Assembly (NCBI GenBank): GCA_903837495.1
Contig: CAILUT010000051.1
Coordinates: 1-55,966 of the forward strand
Length of the DNA: 55,966 nt
Direction of reading: 5' to 3'
From: an uncultured Flavobacteriales bacterium
GTDB lineage: Bacteria > Bacteroidota > Bacteroidia > CAIKAF01
Under the pieces are notes generated by a model that did no database searches, was not told where the DNA came from, and was given only the letters and a program-made list of their open reading frames with translations. A program made the translations under genes and the position numbers. Shown piece by piece: positions 16,811 through 24,824 of the stretch. How positions within the stretch are numbered: the stretch's first letter is position 1; each line of letters begins with the position of its first letter.

Positions 16811-17760
16811 ACCGAAGAACATTCATACGCACGGCAGGCATTGCTAGCCTTGGCATGGGCTTGACGGGGAAAGTTTTAGCCAAAACCTATGCCCATAGGC
16901 AAACCCTGACCCCAAATGGATATGAGCGGTTGGTCATTTTGCATACGAACGACATGCACAGCCATTTGGAACCTTTTGCTGAAACAGATCCAAAATATCC
17001 GGGCCAGGGCGGAATGGCCCGAAGAGCAGCATTGATAAAACAAATTCGGGCAGAGGGCCACCCTACCCTATTGTTGGATGCGGGCGATGTTTTTCAGGGA
17101 ACGCCGTATTTCAATTTGTTTAAAGGAGAGCCTGAATTTAGAATGATGACGGCCATGGGATACGATGTAGGCACCTTAGGCAATCATGATTTTGACAATG
17201 GAATAGACGGATTGGTTCAAATGCTTCCCCACGCTCAGTTTCCTCTTGTAAATGCAAATTACAACCTGAAGGAAACCGCACTGGCTGGCAAAATAAAGCC
17301 CTACCAAATTGTACAAAAGGGCCGCCTGAAAATTGGGATTATTGGGGTGGGAGTCGAACTTCAAGGTTTGGTTAGTCCTACCCTAACTGGGGAAATAAGC
17401 TATGCCAACCCCATTCCTATTGCTCAAGAAATGGCCAATCGACTCAAATATGATTTTGGTTGCCATTGCATCATCTTGTTGTCGCATTTAGGCTATTCAT
17501 ACTCGGGCAATCAAGTTTCAGACCTTATTGTGGCCGAACAAACAGAAAACATTGACTTAATTGTTGGGGGGCATACCCATACGTTCTTAAACAAGCCAAC
17601 TCCAGTTAAAAACCTAAAAGGAAATTTGGTTTTAGTCAGCCAAGCCGGTTGGGCCGGATTACTATTAGGCAGAATCGACATCTTATTTAGCCCTAAAGGA
17701 CATATTCAGAGTTTCGACTCTGCGATGAATGAAATTTCTAAAAAAACAATAGGCCTTTAG
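16807..17760 (+). CDS. metallophosphatase, 5'-nucleotidase N-terminal domain
   Basis: A 317-residue calcineurin-like phosphatase of the 5'-nucleotidase/UshA group. The start at 16807 overlaps the upstream stop (ATGA) and opens on a twin-arginine-like signal (MNRRTFIRTAGIASLGMG). Metal motifs: HTNDMHSHLEP, LDAGDVFQGTPYFN, GNHDFDNG, ILLSHLGY and GGHTHTFLNKP. It ends after the catalytic domain, so the nucleotide-binding half is supplied by the gene just upstream. Probably hydrolyses extracytoplasmic nucleotides or related phosphoesters. Followed by a T-rich stretch, then the dnaA leader. Confidence 0.9.
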   Translation: MNRRTFIRTAGIASLGMGLTGKVLAKTYAHRQTLTPNGYERLVILHTNDMHSHLEPFAETDPKYPGQGGMARRAALIKQIRAEGHPTLLLDAGDVFQGTPYFNLFKGEPEFRMMTAMGYDVGTLGNHDFDNGIDGLVQMLPHAQFPLVNANYNLKETALAGKIKPYQIVQKGRLKIGIIGVGVELQGLVSPTLTGEISYANPIPIAQEMANRLKYDFGCHCIILLSHLGYSYSGNQVSDLIVAEQTENIDLIVGGHTHTFLNKPTPVKNLKGNLVLVSQAGWAGLLLGRIDILFSPKGHIQSFDSAMNEISKKTIGL

Positions 17761-17885
17761 TTTTTTTTTACATTTTTTTCTATCAATATTTGTACAAGAA
17801 TTCGAATCGGAGAACAGGCAGGTTACAGAACCCGTATAGTTTGATTGTCAGTTGTTTGCTCGGAAAAATTTATTGAACCAAAAAG

Positions 17886-19319
17886 ATGTCAGAAAATCTT
17901 CAAGAGATATGGGAAAACTGTCTAAAGGTGATTAAGGACAATGTAAGTCCCCAAAGCTATCAGACATGGTTTTCACCCATTATTCCCTTGAAGTTAGAGA
18001 ATCAAGTGCTGACGATACAGGTTCCCTCCCAGTTTTTCTATGAGTGGTTGGAGGAGCATTACATTACGTTGCTTAGGCATACCGTTCGGAAAACCATAGG
18101 AGTAAATGGCCGGCTGGAATATTCCATCATCATGGAAAACAGTTACCATTCAGAGCGTCCGCATACGGTGCAAATTCCGACCTCCGAAAAGCGGGTTATA
18201 AAGAACCCCTCCATAAGTATGCCTTTAGAAACTTCGGGGGAGCATTCCATTCGAAATCCATTTGTGATTCCTGGGCTCAAGAAAATGCACATTGAGTCGA
18301 ACCTGAATCCCAACCACAGTTTCGACAATTTTATTGAAGGAGACTGCAACCGTTTGGCTCGGTCTGCCGGATATGCCGTAGCCAAAAACCCGGGCGGTAC
18401 TTCTTTTAACCCCTTGTTGATTTATGGTGGAACAGGATTGGGCAAAACCCACCTTGCTCATGCCATTGGAATTGAAATCAAACGGATGTTTCCCAACAAA
18501 ACGGTTCTGTATGTGCCGGCAGATAAATTTACAACCCAGTTTATTGACTCCGTTAAAAACAACACCTCTTCTGATTTCGTCAATTTTTATCAATTGATGG
18601 ATGTACTGATTTTAGATGATGTACATATTTTGGGCGGAAAAGAAAAGACCCAAGATGTATTCTTCCACATTTTCAACCATTTGCATCAAAGTGGCAAACA
18701 GATTATTCTGACCTCAGATAAGGCTCCGGTTGATCTGAAAGGCATGGAACAGCGTCTGCTCTCCCGATTCAAATGGGGTTTGTCTGCCGATTTGCAAGTT
18801 CCAGAACTGGAAACCCGAATTGCGATTTTGCAGAAAAAGCTGTACAACGACGGCATTGTTTTACCCGAAGACGTTATTGAATACCTAGCCTACTCCATAA
18901 ACACGAACATTCGAGAATTGGAAGGCGCCCTGATTTCCCTGATTGCCCAGTCTTCGCTAAACCGAAAAGAAATTAACTTGGATTTGGCTCGGCGGATGAT
19001 CGATAAGTTTGTCCGAAACAATGCCCGAGAAATTTCCATTGAGTTTATTCAGAAAGTGGTTTGCGACTATTTTGACCTGCCCATCGACTTAATGAAATCC
19101 AAAAGCCGAAAGCGAGAAGTGGTTCAGGCAAGGCAAATTGCCATGTTCTTTTCGAAGCAGTTTACTAAGTCCTCTTTGGCCAACATTGGAGCCCAATGTG
19201 GAGGGAAAGACCATGCTACCGTTTTGCATGCCTGCAAAACCGTCAACAACCTAATTGAAACCGATAAGCAATTTAAGGCGTATGTAGATGAACTGGAGAA
19301 GAAAATAAACATCCAGTAG
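17886..19319 (+). CDS. dnaA: chromosomal replication initiator DnaA
   Basis: Binds oriC and opens the duplex to start replication. The 477 residues show the N-terminal helicase-loading domain (WENCLKVIKDNVSPQSYQTWF), a variable linker, the AAA+ core with YGGTGLGKTHLAHAIG (~180) and DVLILDDVHIL, and the C-terminal DnaA-box reader AQCGGKDHATVLHACKTV. The upstream 125 bases are AT-rich but I found no cluster of TTATCCACA-type boxes, so oriC is not shown to be here. The gene stands alone; dnaN is about 11 kb away on the opposite strand. Confidence 0.98.
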   Translation: MSENLQEIWENCLKVIKDNVSPQSYQTWFSPIIPLKLENQVLTIQVPSQFFYEWLEEHYITLLRHTVRKTIGVNGRLEYSIIMENSYHSERPHTVQIPTSEKRVIKNPSISMPLETSGEHSIRNPFVIPGLKKMHIESNLNPNHSFDNFIEGDCNRLARSAGYAVAKNPGGTSFNPLLIYGGTGLGKTHLAHAIGIEIKRMFPNKTVLYVPADKFTTQFIDSVKNNTSSDFVNFYQLMDVLILDDVHILGGKEKTQDVFFHIFNHLHQSGKQIILTSDKAPVDLKGMEQRLLSRFKWGLSADLQVPELETRIAILQKKLYNDGIVLPEDVIEYLAYSINTNIRELEGALISLIAQSSLNRKEINLDLARRMIDKFVRNNAREISIEFIQKVVCDYFDLPIDLMKSKSRKREVVQARQIAMFFSKQFTKSSLANIGAQCGGKDHATVLHACKTVNNLIETDKQFKAYVDELEKKINIQ

Positions 19320-19441
19320 TTCAATCCAATTTCTGATCGGCCCGCATAAACTGGCCCAGGCCCCATCGTTTCTATTTTACAAATCAAGACGGCACCCTCT
19401 CGTTAAAGGCTGGCTAAGAAACCGGAATTTACAGAATGGAC

Positions 19442-21715
19442 TTATAAATCGCCTTTAGAGCTGGTTTTTTTGTCTTTGAAATTGAACAAGGTGGGCAGTA
19501 AAATCAAATCGCCCAACAAAGCCACCACCATCACAATAGAGGTAAGCAATCCAATCAATCGGGTGGCCATGAAACTAGACAAGGAAAGCACCAGGAATCC
19601 GGAGCATAAAATAATCGAGGTAATAACGATGGGTTTGCCCGAATAAACGAACGCATTCCGAACGGCTTCTTCCATGCCGATTCCCTTTTTTCGTTCCTCC
19701 CTGAGCTGAGCCAAAAAATGAATGGTATCGTCAACGGCAATACCGAAAGCGATGGTAAATAAAACAGCGGTTGAAATCTTCATGGAAATTCCAAACCAGC
19801 CCATAATTCCTCCTAGAAACAACAATGGAAGAAAGTTGGGGAGCAAAGAAATGAAAACAATTTTAAAGGATCGGAAAAGGTAAAAAACAATCCCCATGAT
19901 AAAAAGGAAAGAAAGCAAAAGACCTTGTCCTATGTTGACGGCAAGATTTCGGTTGTTTTTATCAATCAATTCGGCTGTTCCGGTTAATGTTACCCGCATT
20001 GGCGCGTTTCCAATGATGTTTTTAAGTTTGGGTTCGATTTGCGTTCTGATTTCATGGGCACGTTTGCTTCCAATGTCTTTAAACAGTCCTTTCATCCGGG
20101 CGCTGCGCAAGTCAGATGTAATGTATGCACTTAATTTTCCGCTTTTTTCCACCATTCGAATTTCTCGAACAATTTGACGTAAGCGGGCGGAAGATGTTGG
20201 GAGTGCATAGGCTTCTGGACTGCCGCCACTCAGGGAACGGTTTCCGATTTTTACCATTGCCAGGGGCGAAAAGATAAATCCAGTTTGGTAATAGGCCCGC
20301 AGCGTATCTTCGATGCGTGCCATTTTTTCCAAGACCATAGGGTCAAATAAATCTAGGCTGGTATCGGTGAGTTGCACGGCGACCTCTAAAGGACGGGTAC
20401 CCTGAAATCGGTCTCCAAAGAAAGCAAAGTCCCGACTGATTTTAGAATCCCTTGCTAAGTCTTCTAAGAGCAAGGTGTTTTCTCTCACCTTCAAGGCACC
20501 TGTAATTGTTGCCACCGCCAGAAGGGCAGAAAAAATCCAGATTAATTTTCTGTTTTTGAGTATGCGTTCAATCGCCACGCGAAAAAATCCGGACCAGTCC
20601 AAGGATTTTCCTATTTTAAACCGATGTCCAAACACAATAAAAAAAGCCGGCAAGTAAGTTAAAGACAAGATATAGGCAATTCCCACCCCGGCAGCCGTAT
20701 ACAAGCCAAAATCATCAATGGGGTCGATGCCCGAGGTGGCCAAGGAACCAAAACCCACCATCGTTGTTAAGGTTGTAAACAGATTGGCCAATCCTATGTT
20801 TTTTAAGGTGGTGGCAGTGGCATCCTCAACGCTAAGTCCATTGGCGCGTTCTTTCAGGAATTTGGTCAAAGAGTGTATGGTTACAGAAAGTCCGACAACC
20901 ACCAAAATTGTTGGAATAGCGCTGGCCATGACGTCCATAGACTTGCCAGTTGCTTCCATGAATCCCAGCGTAAATACCACAGACAACATGACCATCGACA
21001 AGGGGGCCGAAATGGCCATCAAGGACCCATAGATTAAATACAGGATAAGGACCATCATAAGGAAGGCGATGGCCAGGAACAAAACCAATTCTCCCTGAAT
21101 AAGGTCAATATAAAAAGCCTGTCCTACGCACCGGCCTGCAACGTGGTGTTCATCGAAGCCAAAGGAATTCACCAATACATTGACCTGATTGGACAAAGGG
21201 CCGCAGGCTGTATCGCCAATGTAGGGTGTATGTTCTAAGACCAAGCAGACGGATTTTCCGTCGGTTGAAAACATGCTTCCGTAGTATTCAGGGGTTTGGC
21301 TCAGAGCAATAGAATCGTCGGCGCGGAACTCAGGATTATTCCAACGCAAATAGGGCAATTCCACACCAAAACCCATAAGCGGGTCGCGCACCATAGAACG
21401 GATGTTGGTGGGCGAAATTACTTTTTCAACGAAGCGCAGGGTGCTCAGGGAATCGGTTAATTTACTCACCTTTTGAAGAAAAGCAGGCTCATAAACCGAA
21501 CCTGAATTTTGATGGAGACCAATCAGAATAAAATCGTTGTCGGGACCGAATTTTTTACGGAACTCTTGAAAAAAGGTTGTTTCTGGGTCGTTTTTGGGAA
21601 AGAAGGCCTCGAAATCATAGTTGTATTCAACCAAAACTGCTCGCCAAATGCTGAATCCAGCAAGCAAGAAGCTCAGAATAAGAATTAATTTCGCCTTGGC
21701 AGGGGTAAACTTCAT
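19442..21715 (-). CDS. RND superfamily (MMPL-type) exporter
   Basis: A 757-residue inner-membrane protein with the two-fold repeat of RND/MMPL exporters: one N-terminal helix, a periplasmic domain, about five helices, then the same again. Helix-embedded motifs are GLSVTIHSLTKFLKE in the first half and GIAVDDTIHFLAQLREE in the second, where acidic residues carry protons. These stand-alone exporters move lipids, hopanoids or other hydrophobic compounds; the substrate here is unknown. ATG at 21713-21715 is preferred over a TTG three codons earlier. It faces dnaA end to end. Confidence 0.88.
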   Translation of the reverse strand: MKFTPAKAKLILILSFLLAGFSIWRAVLVEYNYDFEAFFPKNDPETTFFQEFRKKFGPDNDFILIGLHQNSGSVYEPAFLQKVSKLTDSLSTLRFVEKVISPTNIRSMVRDPLMGFGVELPYLRWNNPEFRADDSIALSQTPEYYGSMFSTDGKSVCLVLEHTPYIGDTACGPLSNQVNVLVNSFGFDEHHVAGRCVGQAFYIDLIQGELVLFLAIAFLMMVLILYLIYGSLMAISAPLSMVMLSVVFTLGFMEATGKSMDVMASAIPTILVVVGLSVTIHSLTKFLKERANGLSVEDATATTLKNIGLANLFTTLTTMVGFGSLATSGIDPIDDFGLYTAAGVGIAYILSLTYLPAFFIVFGHRFKIGKSLDWSGFFRVAIERILKNRKLIWIFSALLAVATITGALKVRENTLLLEDLARDSKISRDFAFFGDRFQGTRPLEVAVQLTDTSLDLFDPMVLEKMARIEDTLRAYYQTGFIFSPLAMVKIGNRSLSGGSPEAYALPTSSARLRQIVREIRMVEKSGKLSAYITSDLRSARMKGLFKDIGSKRAHEIRTQIEPKLKNIIGNAPMRVTLTGTAELIDKNNRNLAVNIGQGLLLSFLFIMGIVFYLFRSFKIVFISLLPNFLPLLFLGGIMGWFGISMKISTAVLFTIAFGIAVDDTIHFLAQLREERKKGIGMEEAVRNAFVYSGKPIVITSIILCSGFLVLSLSSFMATRLIGLLTSIVMVVALLGDLILLPTLFNFKDKKTSSKGDL

Positions 21716-21771
21716 TGGGTGCAAAGGTGTGAAATATCCCCCAAAGTAGAAACCCCCTAAACAATTTGATG

Positions 21772-23409
21772 TTAGTGTCGAAAACCTACCCTAGCGGAAG
21801 GTGCCATGGCTTGGCCCCGGGTTTGAATGAAGTTTTGAAAATCGGCAAGCATAAAAGGGGTTTGGGGGTTCAGAAGTTGTTTTACCAGCAGCCGTTTTTT
21901 GAAAGACGCCAAGTCGGCCCCGGTAAAAATGCAGTCTTTTGCCAGAGATTCCCGGGTCGATTTCGGCAAATCCGGAAAAAAATGATGCAGGATTTTTTCC
22001 CGTACCGGCACAGGGGGAATTCCGAGCTCGATTTTATATAAAAACCGGCGTTCAAAGGCAGAATCCATGGCATAGGGGCGGTTTGTAGTGGCAATCAGAA
22101 TTCCATGAAATTGCTCTAGATGTTGAAGCAAAATGGTTTGCATGGCATTCTCGGTAGCCATCAAGTTGCCATCGAAGGAATCCCGTTGCTGAAACACCGC
22201 ATCGGCTTCATTAAACAGCAGAATCGGTGCGTGTGGCTGACTCTTTAGCAGTTCTTGGTAATCGGTAAAAACCAAATCTAAGTTTTTTTCGCTTTGACCG
22301 TACCACTTGTCCCTTTGTTGAGCCACATCAAACAAAACCAGGTCTCGGCCTGTTTCCCGGGCCCATTGTTTCACCGTTTCGGTCTTTCCAGTTCCAGGAG
22401 GTCCATACAGCAAAACAGTAAGGCCAGGGCTTTCGCCGGCTTCAAGCATTTTCTTTTTGAATCGAGCAAAAGCCGATTTCCGCGTTAAGCGTTTTAGGTC
22501 GTTTAAGGTTTCTGCAGCGGCCGGATCTAAAAAAAGCGTCTTGGCAGGCAACCGCTTATGCTCAATTTTTAGTGTAGGACTTTGAACGGATTCAGAAAAA
22601 TCTTGGTGCTTGGTGTAGCGCTTTTCGACAGGACTTGGATTCGATGCAGTAAACCGAAGCAAATAATCCGAGTTGGTGATGCTTTCGACGCAAACCAGAC
22701 CTGCCTTAATCAAAGGCTGGGATTCCATATACACCGAATTCCGGAACGCCGCAATATCGATGGGGTGCTTGCAAAACAAGCGGGCGACCAATTTCAAGGG
22801 ATAAGAATGGCATTCTACATGGTCGAGCAAAGCAAAAAACACAGCCAAGGGTTGTTCCGATGCATCTACTTTCGATGCTGCGATTCGAGAAAAAGGCTCA
22901 GAAAATGCGGATTTCAAAAATTCATGGCAATAGAATTCCCAATCTTCCAAGGGCATCAATTGATTTCGGAAACAAACGGATTTAACATACGCCTGCAGAA
23001 CCAAATATTTCAATGGGTCTTTCGGTGCCGACGGCAAGACATCTCTTCGATTAAATTTAAGGGCAGATTCGGCCGATGCCGACAAACAAACAACATCGGG
23101 GCGTTCCAATGAATTTGCAGGAAACAACTGCACAAACCCCTTTTCCAATAAGCCTTGCATTCCGGTGCAAAGTTCAAGGGCCGGCATGTCTAGGTCGGCT
23201 TCTTCCGCAAATCGGTTTAGGTATAGATCTCCCCTACGCTGACGAATGCCACAAAAGGCAGAAAGCACCTGGGCCTCGGCCAAGGAAATTTGGCAAAATT
23301 CGGCCAAATCAACCGTTGCATCTTCGGCATTCTCGAAGGAATCTTGAGGCAAAATAGGCGTAAAAACGGGTTGGGAACTGTCCCAACGTTGCAACCAATT
23401 TATGGACAT
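21772..23409 (-). CDS. AAA+ ATPase with N-terminal helical/winged-helix region
   Basis: A 545-residue soluble protein. Residues 1-~290 are an unrecognised, mostly helical region; ~300-545 are a classic AAA+ module of the SpoVK/CDC48 group: Walker A YGPPGTGKTET (~328), Walker B ILLFNEADAVF (~394, Asn replacing the usual first Asp), sensor 1 IATTNRP and arginine finger SAFERRF. Such proteins usually act as hexameric remodelling machines. ATG at 23407-23409 fits; the longer frame enters the intergenic region. It is divergent from a WYL regulator across 86 bases, which suggests the regulator controls it. No partner nuclease or protease is adjacent. Confidence 0.8.
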   Translation of the reverse strand: MSINWLQRWDSSQPVFTPILPQDSFENAEDATVDLAEFCQISLAEAQVLSAFCGIRQRRGDLYLNRFAEEADLDMPALELCTGMQGLLEKGFVQLFPANSLERPDVVCLSASAESALKFNRRDVLPSAPKDPLKYLVLQAYVKSVCFRNQLMPLEDWEFYCHEFLKSAFSEPFSRIAASKVDASEQPLAVFFALLDHVECHSYPLKLVARLFCKHPIDIAAFRNSVYMESQPLIKAGLVCVESITNSDYLLRFTASNPSPVEKRYTKHQDFSESVQSPTLKIEHKRLPAKTLFLDPAAAETLNDLKRLTRKSAFARFKKKMLEAGESPGLTVLLYGPPGTGKTETVKQWARETGRDLVLFDVAQQRDKWYGQSEKNLDLVFTDYQELLKSQPHAPILLFNEADAVFQQRDSFDGNLMATENAMQTILLQHLEQFHGILIATTNRPYAMDSAFERRFLYKIELGIPPVPVREKILHHFFPDLPKSTRESLAKDCIFTGADLASFKKRLLVKQLLNPQTPFMLADFQNFIQTRGQAMAPSARVGFRH

Positions 23410-23462
23410 AGGCGGAAATTTTTCACGAAGTTCAGAAACAGCAATGCAGACAACTTGCACAG

Positions 23463-23491
23463 TTGAAATGCCAAACTTTTTTGCACCTTTA
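23463..23491 (+). promoter_or_regulatory. possible promoter of the WYL gene
   Basis: TTG at 23463-23465 and CACCTTTA at 23484-23491 are 18 bases apart, a moderate match to TTG-N17-23-TAnnTTTG. The ATG at 23496 is only four bases beyond. The same 86-base gap must hold the promoter for the divergent AAA+ gene. Confidence 0.35.
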
Positions 23492-23495
23492 AGGC

Positions 23496-24605
23496 ATGGA
23501 GAAACTCAACAGCAAAACCGAACGCATCCGATGCATTTGTGATTTTCTAGACCGGGGCGGGGGCACCTTGACAGAAATGCAAAACTTTGTAAACCAAGCA
23601 CTTGAAGACAAAGGCTTTGCATCTATAGAAGTACGAAGCCTCAGGTATTCTTTAAAGCAACTCAAAGACGGCGACTTTGAACACAGCCTAAGCAACTTGC
23701 CTGAAGCAGAACGCAAAAACATATTTAAATGGGAATACGCGGGGGGAATTTACCGCTGGGCTGCCAAAAGTTTAAGGCCGGAATTTGGCGATTTAGAAGA
23801 AGAAGAACGAAGTACCCTACCCTTTTTGATGGGAATTTTAAAAAGATACGAAACCTTGCCCGCAGTACGGCGTATTTTGGGCCAATTGATTGAACATTAC
23901 CGATTGAATGAGGAGGATTTAGAAGGGGCATCGGCCGTATTTCACAGTGCCCCCACGCTTCATGTTCAAGGCCACGGAAAATCCTCCGAAAAAAATGTGG
24001 TGGAATTGGCCATTCAGCTGTTGGGGCATATTCGAAGAGAAGAGCTTATTGAATTCAACTACAGTTCAGTGGCCTTTATTGAGGCCGACATGACCACCCT
24101 GCATTGCCACACGGTGATGCCTCTGCAAATTCGATTGTACGACAACCTATATTATTTAAGTGCAGTTCCACACAACGAAAAGCATCTGCTCACCTTTAGA
24201 CTGGACCAAATTCATCGATTGCGGGTTGATATTGCCACAGATGAAAAGGAACAGCCCATTCATTTTGACCGAAAAAAAGTAGAAAAAGCCATGGGATTGC
24301 GCAGCCATTTCAAGCATGTGCTTGGGGTATGGAACCATGCTACCGAGGACCAAGTGTACGACATACGCGTTGAATTTTTTGAATGGGCCGCATCCTATGC
24401 AAAGCGCTTGCAGTTTCACCCCACCCAAACCTTGATTCATAGAAACATCAAAAACAACAGCTTGGTTTTTTCATTTAAATTGAAGCTGAAACCCGAAGCA
24501 TATCCAAATCAACCCGCCGAGGAGCGCTCGCCCGAATTGTCGTTCTTTTTAGGGCGGTTTCGAAGGTATGCACGGGTACTTGGGTTTGAAGCCGTGAGGG
24601 GTTAA
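23496..24605 (+). CDS. WYL domain-containing transcriptional regulator
   Basis: A 369-residue protein: an N-terminal winged-helix-like DNA-binding segment (residues ~5-60, RIRCICDFLDRGGGTLTEMQ), a central linker, and a WYL domain from ~165. The WYL core is seen in ELIEFNYSSVAF, MPLQIRLYDNLYYLSAV (~217) and LTFRLDQIHRLRV. A WCX-like C-terminal part (YDIRVEFFEWAASYAKRLQ) follows. WYL proteins sense ligands, often nucleic acid, and frequently control repair or defence loci. It is divergent from the AAA+ ATPase, its most likely target, and is followed directly by a GC-rich element. Confidence 0.85.
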   Translation: MEKLNSKTERIRCICDFLDRGGGTLTEMQNFVNQALEDKGFASIEVRSLRYSLKQLKDGDFEHSLSNLPEAERKNIFKWEYAGGIYRWAAKSLRPEFGDLEEEERSTLPFLMGILKRYETLPAVRRILGQLIEHYRLNEEDLEGASAVFHSAPTLHVQGHGKSSEKNVVELAIQLLGHIRREELIEFNYSSVAFIEADMTTLHCHTVMPLQIRLYDNLYYLSAVPHNEKHLLTFRLDQIHRLRVDIATDEKEQPIHFDRKKVEKAMGLRSHFKHVLGVWNHATEDQVYDIRVEFFEWAASYAKRLQFHPTQTLIHRNIKNNSLVFSFKLKLKPEAYPNQPAEERSPELSFFLGRFRRYARVLGFEAVRG

Positions 24606-24629
24606 TTCCGGATTGCTGCCAAAAAACAC

Positions 24630-24780
24630 GGGGGGGCCGCGCCCCCGATGGCAGCGGCAGCAGCCGCAGCGCCTGCCCCCGGCTTGCCGCCCCGCGGAGG
24701 CGACCTTGGGAGCCCACGCAGGGGACAGCAAGCCAAGGCAGGGGCAAGGGTGCTACAGCGAACAGCGGGAACAGGCGCCC
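24630..24780. repeat. GC-rich palindromic intergenic element (A)
   Basis: A stretch far richer in GC than its surroundings, between the WYL stop and the S41 protease start. GGGGG/CCCCC around a short loop forms a strong hairpin at about 24631-24646. GCGCCTG (24669-24675) pairs with CAGGCGC (24772-24778), TGCCCC (24674-24679) with GGGGCA (24741-24746), and GGCTTGC (24681-24687) with GCAAGCC (24728-24734). The reading frame running through it is only an upstream extension of the protease frame. Could be a terminator, an mRNA 3' stabiliser, or a dispersed repeat related to elements B and C; it lacks their shared short blocks. Confidence 0.6.
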
Positions 24781-24824
24781 AAAAAAAACCCGAAAAGCAC
24801 AACACATTTCCCTACTTTTACGTT

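Noticed and set aside
17761-17885. Possible replication origin upstream of dnaA
   Set aside because: The gap is AT-rich and short, but I found no cluster of DnaA boxes; in Bacteroidota oriC is often not next to dnaA. A genome GC-skew plot would settle it.
24648-24824. N-terminal Ala/Pro-rich extension of the S41 protease frame
   Set aside because: It comes from the GC-rich element; the signal peptide begins at 24825 or 24834 and related proteases have no such extension.
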